Assembly: GCA_025357635.1 (NCBI GenBank)
Contig: JANXOV010000028.1
Location: 1 to 64,000 of the forward strand
Direction of reading: 5' to 3'
From: Pseudomonadota bacterium
GTDB taxonomy: Bacteria; Pseudomonadota; Gammaproteobacteria; Steroidobacterales; Steroidobacteraceae
DNA: 64,000 bases
Positions 34,771-45,042 of the stretch are shown here, piece after piece. Positions within the stretch are counted from its first letter, which is position 1. Every line of letters starts with the position of its first letter. Both the position numbers and the translations under genes were made by a program. The notes beneath the pieces were generated by a model. The model saw only the letters and a program-made list of their open reading frames with translations, was not told the DNA's origin and did no database searches.

Positions 34771-37020
34771 ATGAAAGACCAGGAACTGAACTTCGAGGGC
34801 ATAGAAAAGCAGACGCTGCGGGCCTTCACCGAGAAGGCCTACCTCGATTATTCGATGTACGTGATCCTGGACCGCGCCCTGCCGCATATCGGCGACGGCC
34901 TGAAGCCGGTGCAGCGGCGCATCGTCTACGCGATGAGCGAGCTGGGGCTTGCCGCCGGCGCGAAGCACAAGAAATCCGCGCGCACGGTCGGCGATGTCAT
35001 CGGCAAGTTCCATCCGCATGGGGATTCGGCCTGCTACGAGGCCATGGTTCACATGGCGCAGGATTTTGCTTACCGCTACCCGATCGTCGACGGTCAGGGC
35101 AATTGGGGGTCGGCGGACGATCCGAAATCCTTTGCCGCGATGCGCTACACAGAGTCTCGTCTGACGCGCTATGCCACCTTGCTGCTGCAGGAATTGGAGC
35201 AGGGCACGGTGGACTGGGCGCCGAACTTCGACGGGTCCCTGGAAGAACCGACGCTGCTCCCGGCGCGCGTGCCGAACCTGCTGCTCAACGGCGGTTCGGG
35301 CATTGCGGTGGGCATGGCCACCGACATTCCACCGCACAACCTGCGCGAAGTGGTCAAGGCCTGCATCGCCCTGCTCGAGGATCCGGAACTCACCACACGC
35401 AAGCTGATGGCCTTCATCAAGGGCCCGGATCTGCCCACGGGCGCCGAAATCGTTTCCCCGCGCAGCGATCTTGTGCAGATGTACGAATCCGGCAGCGGCG
35501 GCTATCGCGCGCGCGCCACCTATGAAATGATCGATGGCGACGTCATCATCGAAGCGCTGCCGTTCCAGGTGTCGGGCAGCAAGGTGCTCGAGCAGATCGC
35601 GAATCAGATGCGGCTGAAAAAGCTGCCCATGGTCGAGGACCTGCGCGATGAGTCCGACCACGAGAATCCCACGCGCCTGGTCATCGTGCCCAAATCCAAC
35701 CGCGTCGACATCCAGGCGCTGATGGCGCACTTGTTCGCCACCACCGACCTGGAGCGGACGTACCGCGTCAATTTGAACGTCATCGCAATGGACGGCCGCC
35801 CCAAGGTCATGGGCCTCAAAGCGCTGTTGCTCGAGTGGCTCGAATTCCGCATGCACACGGTGACGCGACGACTGAGCCACCGGCTGGCCAAGTTGAATGC
35901 GCGCCTGCATATCCTGGACGGCTTGCTGATCGCGTATCTGAATCTGGACGAAGTGATTCGCATCGTGCGCGCCGAGGACAAACCCAAGCCGGTGCTGATG
36001 AAGCGCTTCGCCCTGTCCGACGAACAGGCCGAAGCGATTCTGGAAACGAAGCTGCGGCATCTGGCGCGCCTCGAGGAAATGAAAATCCGCGAAGAGCAGA
36101 AGCAACTGGCCGAGGAGCGCGATGAAATCGACAAGATCCTCAAGAGCAAGGCGCGCCTGAAGAAGCTGGTGCGTGACGAGCTCATCACCGATGCCGAAGA
36201 GTATGGCGACGAGCGCCGCACCAAGCTGGTGGAGCGCGAAGCGGCGCAGGCCATATCCGAAACCGAATTGCTCAGCAGCGAGCCCACCACCGTGGTGCTG
36301 TCCCGCCTGGGCTGGGTGAGGGCGGCCAAGGGGCACGAGATCGATGTGCGCTCCTTGAGTTATAAGACGAGCGATGAATTCCAGGCCGCCGCCAGGGGCA
36401 AGAACCTGCAGCAGGCCGTGTTCATCGATTCCACCGGCCGCGCCTATTCTCTGGATGCGCATTCTTTGCCGGCCGCGCGCGGCTACGGCGAACCGCTCTC
36501 CGGCACTGTTGATCCGCCCGATGGCGCAACCTTTGCCGCCGTGCTGATCGGCGAACCCGCCGACACCTGGCTGATCGCGAGCGATGCCGGCTATGGGTTC
36601 AAGGTCAAGCTGTCGGAACTGTACGCGCGCAACAAGAAAGGAAAGTCGGTGCTGAAGGTGCCGGAGAACGCCAAGGTGCTGCCGGCTTGTCCCGTCACCG
36701 ATCCGAAGGCTCTCGCCGTTTTTGTCAACGACGACGGCGAGGTGCTGGCGCTGCCGTGCGAGGCCATTGAAGAAATGAGTGCCGGCAAGGGCCAGAATTT
36801 GTTTGGCATTCCCGGCAGGAAATCGGCGGATCGCGATGAGTATCTGGTCGCGATGGCGGTGGTGGCGTCGGGCGAAATTCTCACCGTGTACAGCGGCAAG
36901 AGTTCGCCGATGATCCTGAAGTTCGAAGAGCTCAAGCAGTTCACGGACAAGAAAGGGCAGCGGCGGCAGCGTTTTTCCAGAGCCTACAAGCAAATCGATC
37001 GATTGGAGGTCGGCATATGA
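34771..37020 (+). CDS. parC: DNA topoisomerase IV subunit A
   Basis: A 749-residue protein. The catalytic Tyr126 lies in MRYTESRL. The quinolone-resistance region reads [10 protein letters not shown], the susceptible form (Ser86 and Glu90 intact). The C-terminal beta-pinwheel (about 510-745) is short, as in ParC rather than GyrA. It cuts and rejoins DNA in the ParC2ParE2 complex. It abuts parE, and its stop overlaps the start of the GST gene (ATGA). Confidence 0.96.
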   Translation: MKDQELNFEGIEKQTLRAFTEKAYLDYSMYVILDRALPHIGDGLKPVQRRIVYAMSELGLAAGAKHKKSARTVGDVIGKFHPHGDSACYEAMVHMAQDFAYRYPIVDGQGNWGSADDPKSFAAMRYTESRLTRYATLLLQELEQGTVDWAPNFDGSLEEPTLLPARVPNLLLNGGSGIAVGMATDIPPHNLREVVKACIALLEDPELTTRKLMAFIKGPDLPTGAEIVSPRSDLVQMYESGSGGYRARATYEMIDGDVIIEALPFQVSGSKVLEQIANQMRLKKLPMVEDLRDESDHENPTRLVIVPKSNRVDIQALMAHLFATTDLERTYRVNLNVIAMDGRPKVMGLKALLLEWLEFRMHTVTRRLSHRLAKLNARLHILDGLLIAYLNLDEVIRIVRAEDKPKPVLMKRFALSDEQAEAILETKLRHLARLEEMKIREEQKQLAEERDEIDKILKSKARLKKLVRDELITDAEEYGDERRTKLVEREAAQAISETELLSSEPTTVVLSRLGWVRAAKGHEIDVRSLSYKTSDEFQAAARGKNLQQAVFIDSTGRAYSLDAHSLPAARGYGEPLSGTVDPPDGATFAAVLIGEPADTWLIASDAGYGFKVKLSELYARNKKGKSVLKVPENAKVLPACPVTDPKALAVFVNDDGEVLALPCEAIEEMSAGKGQNLFGIPGRKSADRDEYLVAMAVVASGEILTVYSGKSSPMILKFEELKQFTDKKGQRRQRFSRAYKQIDRLEVGI

Positions 37021-37655
37021 TCATCTACGGTTCCTCGGTCTCACCGTTCGTGCGCAAAGTCATCGCCTTCGCGGCGGAAAAGGATCTGCAGATCAAGGTC
37101 AAATCCATCGGGCTCGGATCCGCGGATCCTGACTTTCGATCGGCAAGCCCCATTGGGAAAATGCCGGCGCTGCGCGACGGTGATTTCACTCTGGCGGATT
37201 CGAGCGCGATCGTGGCTTACATGGATGCATTGAAACCGGAGCCGGCGTTGATTCCCGCCGAGGCGCGCGGGCGCGGCAAGGCGATCTGGTGGGATGAGTT
37301 CGCCGACACCGTGCTCATGGGAGCGGGCCTGAAGATATTTTTCAACCGGGTGATGTGCCCCAAATTTCTCGGTCGACCGGGGGATATGGCGGCCGCCGAT
37401 CATGCCGCCCAGCATGAACTGCCGCCGCTGTTGGATTATCTGGAAGGCTCACTGCCCGATTCGGGGTGGCTGGTCGAGGATCGGCTGACCCTGGCGGATA
37501 TCGCAGTGGCCAGTGGATTCCCGAACCTGCGCTATGCCGGTTGTCCGGTGGATGCCCGGCGGCATCCCAAGGTGGCGGCGTTCGTCGACAAAATGCTGTC
37601 CCGGCCCTCTTTTGCCCGCTCTGTCGAGCGCGAAGCCAAACTCTTCGCCGCGTAG
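37017..37655 (+). CDS. Glutathione S-transferase family protein
   Basis: A 212-residue protein. The thioredoxin-like N-domain has [15 protein letters not shown] with a Ser in the catalytic position, and a [13 protein letters not shown]-binding block. The all-helical C-domain follows (about 90-210, with [15 protein letters not shown]). It probably conjugates or binds glutathione. The ATG overlaps the parC stop, so expression is coupled, but no functional link to topoisomerase is known. Substrates cannot be told from sequence. Confidence 0.88.
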   Translation: MIIYGSSVSPFVRKVIAFAAEKDLQIKVKSIGLGSADPDFRSASPIGKMPALRDGDFTLADSSAIVAYMDALKPEPALIPAEARGRGKAIWWDEFADTVLMGAGLKIFFNRVMCPKFLGRPGDMAAADHAAQHELPPLLDYLEGSLPDSGWLVEDRLTLADIAVASGFPNLRYAGCPVDARRHPKVAAFVDKMLSRPSFARSVEREAKLFAA

Positions 37656-37662
37656 GTCCGCG

Positions 37663-39726
37663 TTAACGTTCTCCGGACATGGTCACTTCTTCAGGCGCAT
37701 TCACAAAGTAGCCCTGAATGAACTCGATTCCCAACTGCCACAGAACGGCCATGGTGTTCGCATCTTCGACGCGTTCCGCGATGGTCTCCATGCCTTTTTT
37801 CTTCGCCGCTTCAACCAGTCCCTTGACGCGCTGCTGCTGCATCTGATTGGTGGCAAGGCCCTGCATGAGCGATCCGTCGATCTTGATGAAGCTCATCTCG
37901 ATGTCGGCGAGCAGTTTGAGCGGGTCGCGGCCGGTGCCGAAATGTTCGATGGCGAAGCGGAATCCCAGTTTCTTGAGCTTTTCCGCCAGGTCCTTGGTGG
38001 GCTGCACGAACTGAGTGACGATCTCCTCGGAGACCTGGATGCACAGGCGCTTGGGTTCTATTTTCAACGCCTTGAGCTGCTGTTCCAACCAGGGGATCAG
38101 CGTCTTGTCCAGAACGGTGTCCTTGGACACGCGCACGAATATGCAGGCCGGCTTGCGGCTGGCGCAGAAAGACATCGACGCGCCGATGACCCACCGGTCG
38201 ATGTTTTTCATCAGGTCGTTGCGCTCGGCGGCGGCGATGAACTCCGAGGGCAACACCTCGTTTCCCTGTTCATCGAGCATGCGCACGAGCACGTCGAACA
38301 TGCCCTTGTCCTCGCCAAGAAGACTCGCGATGGGCTGCTGCACCAGACGGAACCGGTTTTCCATCAAGGCGCTCTTGATGTGCTTGACCCAGATGCGATC
38401 GTAAGCCTGCACCCGCGTGTCGGTGTCGGACTTGTCGATGGCGTACATCTGATTGCCGCCCAACTCACGGCCGCGGCGGTTGGCGGTCACGGCATCGGTG
38501 ACGGACGCTGCGACGTCGGGGTTGGTCGCGGCGAGCAGACCCAGTCCGACGGTGACGGTGGCGGACAAAGTCTTGTCGCTGATGGAGAAGGTATGCTGGC
38601 CGACACGGGCGATGACGCTTTCGGCCCACGCTTCCATGTCGCGCGGCGTGCCGCGCTCGAGCAGGATGAGCAGGCCGTTACCGGCAAAACGGCCGCAGAT
38701 GTCGTTGGGCGTCAGCTGCGTGCGCAACAGCTCGCCCAGCTGCACCAGGAATTCTTCGCTGGCGAGCACGCCGATGGCGTTTTGAATTTCCACGAAACGG
38801 TCGGGCTTGATGAAGGCGAACTGCCGCACGCCGCCCTTCATGGGCAAGGCGCAGCGCTCGGTCACTGCCGTGACCAGATACCGCTGCTGCAAGAATCCGG
38901 TGGACGGGTCGTTCTTGACCGCATCGGCCAATTCGCCTTCCAGGTCCCGGTTTTCCTTTTGTCGCGACGGCACGCACACGCGGATCGCCGCCTCGCCTTC
39001 GTAGTCGGTCTTCATGAGCGTGATTTCGAGCGGCAGCGTCGAGCTGTCGGACAACGACGCGCGCACCTTCAGCGCATGATCGGTCCATTTGCCCTGCAGA
39101 CACGCAATCAGAGCGCCCTTGAGCGCCGGATGGGTTTCCTGTTCAAACAGATCCATCAGCGGCGTTCCGGTGAGCGCGTCATCGCCCGAATAGCCGAACA
39201 ACTCCAGCCACGCCTTGTTGGCATCCACGACGATGCCTTCCTGCACATGCGTGATGGCATCGGCCGAGCCGTCCATGAACTGCTGCAACTGCTCGCGGTA
39301 CTCGCGCGCCGAGGATACCGTGGTGTTAAGGGCGCGTTCGAGGCGGTAGGAGCGCAGTTCGCGCGTCGTCACGGATTGCAGGCGGCTGCGGTTTTCGAGC
39401 GTGACCACGTCCTGCGCGCCCAGGCGCATCGCCTCGGCAATCATCGTCTCGTCGACCTGCGAGCGCGCCACCAGCACCGGCATGCCGGGGGCGGACGCGC
39501 TCTTGATTTTCATGATGGAGCCCAGATCGATTTCGAGCTCTTCGATGAACGCGATGAGCATTTCCGGGTTCAATTGCGTGAGTGCATCGGCCAGGTCGCG
39601 CGCATCGGGCAGCCAGGTGCAGTGCACCGGGTGTCCGGCATTGCGCAACGCGCTGTTGACCGCCTCGACGTGGTCTTGCGACCTCGTCATGACGATCATC
39701 GGTATGGCCCCTTGCTCGCTCACCAT
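37663..39726 (-). CDS. fimX: FimX-like c-di-GMP receptor: receiver-PAS-degenerate GGDEF-degenerate EAL
   Basis: A 687-residue protein matching FimX in length and order: receiver-like (1-125), PAS (about 145-245), GGDEF-like (about 265-430) and EAL-like (about 440-680). The GGDEF motif is replaced by AGNGL (348-352), so no cyclase activity is expected. The EAL motif reads DVL (478-480) and the DDF pair reads EHF (594-596), so hydrolysis is unlikely while KID (615-617) remains. FimX binds c-di-GMP through its EAL domain and promotes type IV pilus assembly and twitching. The fimV gene in the same window fits a pilus role. It is divergent from efp over 196 bases. Confidence 0.8.
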   Translation of the reverse strand: MVSEQGAIPMIVMTRSQDHVEAVNSALRNAGHPVHCTWLPDARDLADALTQLNPEMLIAFIEELEIDLGSIMKIKSASAPGMPVLVARSQVDETMIAEAMRLGAQDVVTLENRSRLQSVTTRELRSYRLERALNTTVSSAREYREQLQQFMDGSADAITHVQEGIVVDANKAWLELFGYSGDDALTGTPLMDLFEQETHPALKGALIACLQGKWTDHALKVRASLSDSSTLPLEITLMKTDYEGEAAIRVCVPSRQKENRDLEGELADAVKNDPSTGFLQQRYLVTAVTERCALPMKGGVRQFAFIKPDRFVEIQNAIGVLASEEFLVQLGELLRTQLTPNDICGRFAGNGLLILLERGTPRDMEAWAESVIARVGQHTFSISDKTLSATVTVGLGLLAATNPDVAASVTDAVTANRRGRELGGNQMYAIDKSDTDTRVQAYDRIWVKHIKSALMENRFRLVQQPIASLLGEDKGMFDVLVRMLDEQGNEVLPSEFIAAAERNDLMKNIDRWVIGASMSFCASRKPACIFVRVSKDTVLDKTLIPWLEQQLKALKIEPKRLCIQVSEEIVTQFVQPTKDLAEKLKKLGFRFAIEHFGTGRDPLKLLADIEMSFIKIDGSLMQGLATNQMQQQRVKGLVEAAKKKGMETIAERVEDANTMAVLWQLGIEFIQGYFVNAPEEVTMSGER

Positions 39727-39860
39727 GGGTTCCCGCTTAACAATAATGGAACAAAGTGTAGCATCTGAGCCTGGGGCGAAACTGGGACCGGCGTCTTGCC
39801 TCCCGCCATGGTTTGGCGCCCAGGCAAAGGCTCAAGCTGGCTAGGCCGGGGCGATCCGGC

Positions 39861-39866
39861 TATGAT
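39861..39866 (+). promoter_or_regulatory. Candidate -10 box for efp
   Basis: TATGAT at 39861-39866 is the best -10 match in the 196-base gap between the FimX-like gene and efp. No convincing -35 box is 16-18 bases upstream. It would leave a leader of about 50 bases. The rest of the gap shows no further structure I can name. Confidence 0.35.
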
Positions 39867-39922
39867 ACGCGCCCTTTACGAACCCCCCGATCGGCGCTCG
39901 ATCTTTCGATTAAGGCGATTCC

Positions 39923-40492
39923 ATGGCCACCTACAGCACAAATGAATTCAAATCCGGTCTGAAGATCCTGATCGACGGCGACCCCTTCGCCATCGTCGAG
40001 AACGAAATGGTCAAACCGGGCAAGGGCCAGGCCTTCAACCGGGTGCGCGTGCGCAACCTCAAGACGGGGCGGACCATCGAGCGCACCTGGAAGTCGGGCG
40101 ATACGGTCGAGGCCGCTGATGTGGTCGACACCGACATGCAGTATTTGTACAGCGACGGGGACTTCTACCATTTCATGGTTCCCGACACCTTTGAGCAGAT
40201 CACCGCCTCGAAGCAATCGGTGGGCGATGCCGCGCAATGGCTCAAGGACGGCACCGTTTGCATCGTGACGCTGTGGAACGGCGTGCCGCTGCAGGTGGTC
40301 CCGCCGGCGCACATGGAACTGAAGGTGATTGAAACCGATCCGGGCGTTCGCGGCGACACCGCCACCGGCGGCTCCAAGCCGGCCAAGCTTGAGACCGGCG
40401 CCATGGTTCGAGTGCCCTTGTTCGTCAACGAAGGCGAGATGCTGCGCATCGACACGCGCACCGGCGAGTATCTGTCGCGCGGCAAGAACTAG
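39923..40492 (+). CDS. efp: Elongation factor P
   Basis: A 189-residue protein of three beta-barrel domains. The modified loop reads VKPGKGQAF with Lys34, the residue that EpmA lysylates. It rescues ribosomes stalled at polyproline. The gene converges with epmA (20 bases), its modifying enzyme, so the pair is linked. EpmB, which prepares beta-lysine, is not in the window. The C-terminal block [17 protein letters not shown] is standard. Confidence 0.97.
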   Translation: MATYSTNEFKSGLKILIDGDPFAIVENEMVKPGKGQAFNRVRVRNLKTGRTIERTWKSGDTVEAADVVDTDMQYLYSDGDFYHFMVPDTFEQITASKQSVGDAAQWLKDGTVCIVTLWNGVPLQVVPPAHMELKVIETDPGVRGDTATGGSKPAKLETGAMVRVPLFVNEGEMLRIDTRTGEYLSRGKN

Positions 40493-40511
40493 CGCACCTG
40501 CCCGGCCTCCA

Positions 40512-41477
40512 TCAGGCGTTTTCGACGCTGAAGGACATCGCCGCATTCAATTGCGATGCCCCCATCGCCAGCGCGGCCAGGCGATCGAACCCCAGGGCGA
40601 CCCCCGCGCATTCGGGCACGCCGGCACCCAGCGCCGCCAGCAATCGTTCATCCATCGGCGGTTGAATCTGACCGCGCTGCGATCGCAGTGCGAGGTCGTG
40701 AACGAAACGGCGGCGCTGTTCCGCGGCGTCGGTCAGTTCATGAAACCCGTTCGCCAGCTCGATGCCGTCCAGATACAGCTCGAATCGCGCCGCCACCGGC
40801 GGCGTCTGCGGTTTGAGGCGTGCCAGCGCCGCCTGCGAGGCGGGGTAGTCGCACACGAACGTGGGGCGGCCGATACCCAATCGCGGGCCCGCCACCAGGC
40901 TGATGAGCAGGTCCAGCCGGGCGTCCCGGTCCAGCGTCGCGCGGCAATCAACGCCCCTGGCCTGTGCCGCACCTTGCAGCTCCTCATCCGAAGCGAGGTT
41001 CATGTCGATGCCGGCATGACGGATCAACACCTCCCGATAGGTCAGCCGCTCCGGCGCCGCCAGCGTGCGCTCGGGGGCGAGCAACGCGGTCACCAACTCC
41101 GCGACTTCGTTCATCAGCGCCGCGTCGTCGAAGCCGACCCGATACCATTCCAGCAGGGTGAATTCGGGCTCGTGCCAGCGGCCTATCTCGCCGTCGCGAA
41201 ACACCTTGCACAGCTGATAGATATCGCCGCTGCCGGCCGCGAGCAGCCGTTTCATCGCGAACTCCGGCGACGTGCTCATGAAGTATCGTCCTGGTCGTCC
41301 GGCGATGGCGGTATGCAATGATTCGATCTGCGGATCGCTGCCGCCGGCGGCGCTGAGGATGGGCGTTTCCACCTCCAGCACGCCGCGCGCGGCAAAGAAC
41401 TCGCGCGTCCGCTGCAGCAGGCGGGCGCGGTGACGTAGCGCCGGCAGATCGGCGGTGGGCCGCCAGCTTGCGCTCAC
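40512..41477 (-). CDS. epmA: EF-P (beta-)lysylation protein EpmA
   Basis: A 321-residue class II lysyl-tRNA synthetase paralogue without the anticodon domain. Class II motifs are present: TPILSAAGGSDPQIES, STSPEFAMKRLL, CKVFRDGEIGRWHEPEFT and the C-terminal GVALGFDRL. It attaches (R)-beta-lysine to Lys34 of EF-P. The GTG start at 41477 overlaps the psd stop (GTGA), giving translational coupling; an ATG 60 bases earlier would add an unconserved tail. The neighbouring efp gene supports the call. Confidence 0.93.
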   Translation of the reverse strand: MSASWRPTADLPALRHRARLLQRTREFFAARGVLEVETPILSAAGGSDPQIESLHTAIAGRPGRYFMSTSPEFAMKRLLAAGSGDIYQLCKVFRDGEIGRWHEPEFTLLEWYRVGFDDAALMNEVAELVTALLAPERTLAAPERLTYREVLIRHAGIDMNLASDEELQGAAQARGVDCRATLDRDARLDLLISLVAGPRLGIGRPTFVCDYPASQAALARLKPQTPPVAARFELYLDGIELANGFHELTDAAEQRRRFVHDLALRSQRGQIQPPMDERLLAALGAGVPECAGVALGFDRLAALAMGASQLNAAMSFSVENA

Positions 41478-42343
41478 ACCGGCCCCCGGATGATCTGCGC
41501 CAGCGGCTCGCCGAATTTGACCTGCAGTCCGGCGCACAGCTGCGGCAGGAGGCGCGCCCGCTGCGCCTGGAATAGAACGATGACGGTGGATCCCATGTTG
41601 AAGCGGCCCAGTTCCGCCGCCTTCGCCAACGTCATCTGCGCGGCCGGCAGCACCGTGATGCGGCGTTGCGCCGCCGGCGTGATGTCGCCCGCCCAGACGG
41701 TGGCCATGCTGCCGACATTCAGCGCGCCCACCAGCACCACCGCCATTTTTCCAAACTCGGTGTCGAACAAGGTCAGCACGCGCTCATTGCGCGCAAACAG
41801 GCGCGGCACGTGCCGCGCAGTCGTCGCATTGACGCTGAACAACCGCCCCGGCACGTACACCGTGCCGAGCAGTTTGCCGCCGGCCGGCATGTGGATGCGA
41901 TGGTAGTTGTACGGCGCCAGGTAAATGGTGCAGAAACTGCCCGATGCGAAACTGGATGCCCACGGCTGGCCCGCGAGCAGATCGTCGAGCGTATAGGTTT
42001 GCCCCTTGGCCTGCAGCAGCTGATCCTGCTCAATGGCGCCGCACTGGCTGACCGTGCCGTCGACGGGGCTGACGATGATGTCGGCGCCGGCGGCGACCGG
42101 CCGGGCCGTGGGTTTGAGCGGGCGCGTGAAGAACTCGTTGAAACTGCCGAACCGCAGCGGCTCCGCGGTTTGCGCATCGCCCATGTCGACCTCGTACAGG
42201 CGCAGGAAACCCTTGATCAGCGCGTTCTTGAACCACGGTGTGCGGACTCGCGTGGCCGCCAGAATCAGGCGCGAGAGGGCGTGCTGCGGCAGCGCGTACT
42301 GCAGGCCGGCGAACGCGCGGCCAGACCAGGAGGCGCCGCTCAT
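41474..42343 (-). CDS. psd: Phosphatidylserine decarboxylase proenzyme
   Basis: A 289-residue protein. The self-cleavage site is in NMGSTVIVLF near the C-terminus, where the Ser becomes pyruvoyl. VSPVDGTVSQCGAI and YHRIHMPAGG blocks are standard. It makes phosphatidylethanolamine at the inner membrane. It shares an ATGA overlap with the SCO1-like gene upstream and a GTGA overlap with epmA downstream. The neighbourhood psd-epmA is common in proteobacteria. Confidence 0.95.
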   Translation of the reverse strand: MSGASWSGRAFAGLQYALPQHALSRLILAATRVRTPWFKNALIKGFLRLYEVDMGDAQTAEPLRFGSFNEFFTRPLKPTARPVAAGADIIVSPVDGTVSQCGAIEQDQLLQAKGQTYTLDDLLAGQPWASSFASGSFCTIYLAPYNYHRIHMPAGGKLLGTVYVPGRLFSVNATTARHVPRLFARNERVLTLFDTEFGKMAVVLVGALNVGSMATVWAGDITPAAQRRITVLPAAQMTLAKAAELGRFNMGSTVIVLFQAQRARLLPQLCAGLQVKFGEPLAQIIRGPV

Positions 42344-42975
42344 GTGCGCGCCGCAAGGATGCGGTGAAAATCTTCGAGCAGCCCGGCGCTGGTGTGCGGG
42401 CCGGTGAGAATCGCGGTGAGCCGTCCGTCCGGCGCGACCACGAAGATTGCGCCGGAATGATCGACGCTGTAGGCGCCCTCATGTTCTTCGCCGACGAAAA
42501 CCGCCACGCCCAGCTGGCGCGCGAAGTTCTCGACCTGCGCCTGGGTTGGCGCTGTCACGCCGAGAAATTCGGGATTGAAGTACGGCACGTAACGCGCCAG
42601 CACCGCCGGCGTGTCGCGCCGCGCATCCACCGAAACGAACACCACGCGCGGCCGCACGGCGTCCCGATCGGCGAGCATTTTCTTCTGCATGCCCGCAAGC
42701 GCGCTCAGCGTGGTTGGGCACAGGTCCGGGCAGTTCGTAAAGCCGAAGAACAACATCGACCATTGGCCCTGCATGGATTGCGGCGTGAAGGCTGCGCTGC
42801 GATGGTCGAGCAGCGAGAATTCGGGAAGCGGCCGGCGCGGCTCGAGCAGCGTTCCGAAGGCAAGCGCGACAGGCATGGGCGCATGCGAGCGCTTCCACAG
42901 ATTCGCCGCGGTGAAGCCGAGCGCTGCCATGAGAATGCTCAAACCGGCGAGAATGAGTTTGGATTGATTGTTCAC
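42340..42975 (-). CDS. SCO1/SenC family copper chaperone-like thioredoxin-fold protein
   Basis: A 211-residue protein with an N-terminal membrane anchor (about residues 6-25). The copper-binding CxxxC appears as NCPDLC (Cys82 and Cys86) and the His as YSVDHSG. Sco proteins deliver copper to the CuA site of cytochrome c oxidase. The GTG start at 42975 follows GGCGG at good spacing and avoids an unconserved extension. It overlaps psd by 4 bases. It is divergent from prmB. No oxidase gene is in the window. Confidence 0.87.
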   Translation of the reverse strand: MNNQSKLILAGLSILMAALGFTAANLWKRSHAPMPVALAFGTLLEPRRPLPEFSLLDHRSAAFTPQSMQGQWSMLFFGFTNCPDLCPTTLSALAGMQKKMLADRDAVRPRVVFVSVDARRDTPAVLARYVPYFNPEFLGVTAPTQAQVENFARQLGVAVFVGEEHEGAYSVDHSGAIFVVAPDGRLTAILTGPHTSAGLLEDFHRILAART

Positions 42976-43043
42976 CGCCAGATTATCCCACAGCGGGCGC
43001 CGCACTTGCGCTACCCTCGCCCTTTTGAAAATGGGAGCGGCTC

Positions 43044-43958
43044 ATTCCTCGCGCAAAGCCCGTCAGCGTCGCAACCGCCATTGCGCATTGCGCGCGTGCG
43101 CTGCGCCAGGCGCGCGTGTTTTTTGGGCATGGCACCGACAACGCGCGCGACGAAGCGGCCGAACTCGTGTTCTTCGTGGCCAAGCTCGACCATGCGCTGG
43201 GCGCATCGGCTTATCCGCAATTGTTGAACGCGCGGCAACTGGCGCGCATCGAGTCGCTGTTGCAGGCTCGCATCCGTCGCCGCATTCCGCTGGCCTATCT
43301 CACGCAGCGCGCTTTTTTCGCCGGCATGCAACTCTATGTCGACTCTCGGGTGCTGGTGCCGCGTTCGCCCATCGCCGAACTGGCGCTGGCGCGATTTCGT
43401 CCCTGGGTGGAGCCGCGGCGTGTCAGGCGCATCGCGGACATCGGCACGGGCAGCGGGGCCATCGCGCTGGCCTGCGCGCAGGCCTTTCCGCGCGCTCAGG
43501 TGGACGCGCTGGACATCTCACGCGATGCCTTGCATGTCTGCCGGCGCAATATTCGCAGATTGGGCCTGACAGGGCGCGTGCATGCCCGGCTTTCCGATCA
43601 TTTGGACGCCGTGCCGGGCAATCGCTACGATATCGTGGTCAGCAATCCCCCCTATGTGGGCCGGGCCGAGATGCGTACACTGCCGCGCGAATACCGGCAT
43701 GAGCCCGCCTTGGGGCTCGCGTCGGGGTCCGACGGACTTGATTCGGTGCGGGTGATTCTGCGGCAGGCCCGATCGCATTTGAGCGATCACGGCATACTGG
43801 TCGTGGAAGTCGGCAACACCGAACGCGTTCTGCTCAAGACCTGGCCGCATCTGCGGTTTTTGTGGCCGGCGTTCGAGCATGGCGGCGGCGGGGTGTTCGT
43901 GTTGCATGCGCAGGATCTGGATTCACCTGAGGAGTTGAGCGAGCGTGTCAGGGAATAG
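43044..43958 (+). CDS. prmB: Ribosomal protein L3 glutamine methyltransferase (probable ATT start)
   Basis: A 304-residue enzyme. The conserved N-terminus [24 protein letters not shown], the SAM site [14 protein letters not shown], and the catalytic NPPYVGR identify PrmB, which methylates a Gln of L3. The frame opens at 43029. The only near-cognate codon with a ribosome site is ATT 43044, 6 bases behind GGGAG, and it gives the ~24 residues usually found before FGHGTDN. GTG 43116 is the first ordinary start but lacks a ribosome site and removes the N-terminal helix. The end overlaps aroC by 14 bases. Confidence 0.85.
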   Translation: MPRAKPVSVATAIAHCARALRQARVFFGHGTDNARDEAAELVFFVAKLDHALGASAYPQLLNARQLARIESLLQARIRRRIPLAYLTQRAFFAGMQLYVDSRVLVPRSPIAELALARFRPWVEPRRVRRIADIGTGSGAIALACAQAFPRAQVDALDISRDALHVCRRNIRRLGLTGRVHARLSDHLDAVPGNRYDIVVSNPPYVGRAEMRTLPREYRHEPALGLASGSDGLDSVRVILRQARSHLSDHGILVVEVGNTERVLLKTWPHLRFLWPAFEHGGGGVFVLHAQDLDSPEELSERVRE

Positions 43959-45042
43959 CTTCGGCCGCGTGTTTACGATGACCAGCTTTGGCGAAAGCCA
44001 CGGGGTGGCGCTGGGTTGCGTGGTCGATGGCTGTCCGCCGGGCCTGGGCTTGAGCGAGGCGGATCTGCAGGCCGAGGTCGAGCGCCGCCGTCCCGGCACC
44101 TCGCAATTCACGAGTCAGCGCCAGGAGCCCGATACGGTGCAGATTCTTTCCGGCGTGTTCGAGGGAAAGACCACCGGCACGCCCATCGGTCTGCTGGTGC
44201 GCAATGAGGATCAGCGCTCGCGCGATTACGAGAAGATCAAGGACCGGTTCCGGCCGGGCCACGCCGACTACACCTATCAGCAAAAGTACGGCGTACGCGA
44301 CTATCGCGGCGGTGGCCGCTCCTCGGCGCGCGAGACGGTGATGCGCGTGGCTGCGGGCGCCATCGCGCGCAAGTATCTGCGCGAGCGCCTGGGCGTGCAA
44401 ATCCAGGGGTACCTTTCGCAGATGGGGCCGCTGAGGCTTGCCCCCGTGGCGCTGCACAGCGTCTACGACAATCCGTTCTTCTGTCCCGATCCTGCACGCA
44501 TCGCCGAGCTCGAGGCCTTCATCTGGAAGATCCGTGGCGAAGGCGATTCGATCGGCGCCAAGGTGACGGTGCTTGCCAGCGGCGTGCCGCCGGGTCTGGG
44601 GGAGCCGGTGTTCGGGCGCCTGGACGCGGACCTGGCCGCGGCCATGATGAGCATCAATGCCGTCAAGGGCGTGGAGATCGGCGATGGTTTCGACAGCGTG
44701 GCGCAGCGCGGTTCCGAGCATCGCGACGAGCTCACACCCACCGGTTTTACCAGCAATCACGCCGGTGGCATCCTCGGCGGCATCTCCTCGGGACAGGACA
44801 TTCGCGTGAATCTGGCGGTCAAACCCACCTCGAGCATCACGGTGCCGGGCCGCACCATCGACATTCACGGCCAGCCCATCGATGTCATCACGACCGGACG
44901 CCACGACCCTTGCGTGGGACTGCGAGCAACGCCCATCGCAGAGGCCATGATGGCGCTGGTGCTGATGGATCACTATCTGCGGCATCGCGCGCAATGCGGC
45001 GACGTGCGCAGCGGCACGCCAATCATCACGGCTCCGCGATGA
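43945..45042 (+). CDS. aroC: Chorismate synthase
   Basis: A 365-residue protein. Signature blocks include [32 protein letters not shown] and [18 protein letters not shown] (split), and GRHDPCVG near the end. It makes chorismate from EPSP with reduced FMN, the last step of the shikimate path. GTG 43945 lies inside the prmB end. The usg gene overlaps its stop (ATGA), so prmB-aroC-usg form a tight unit. Confidence 0.97.
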   Translation: MSGNSFGRVFTMTSFGESHGVALGCVVDGCPPGLGLSEADLQAEVERRRPGTSQFTSQRQEPDTVQILSGVFEGKTTGTPIGLLVRNEDQRSRDYEKIKDRFRPGHADYTYQQKYGVRDYRGGGRSSARETVMRVAAGAIARKYLRERLGVQIQGYLSQMGPLRLAPVALHSVYDNPFFCPDPARIAELEAFIWKIRGEGDSIGAKVTVLASGVPPGLGEPVFGRLDADLAAAMMSINAVKGVEIGDGFDSVAQRGSEHRDELTPTGFTSNHAGGILGGISSGQDIRVNLAVKPTSSITVPGRTIDIHGQPIDVITTGRHDPCVGLRATPIAEAMMALVLMDHYLRHRAQCGDVRSGTPIITAPR

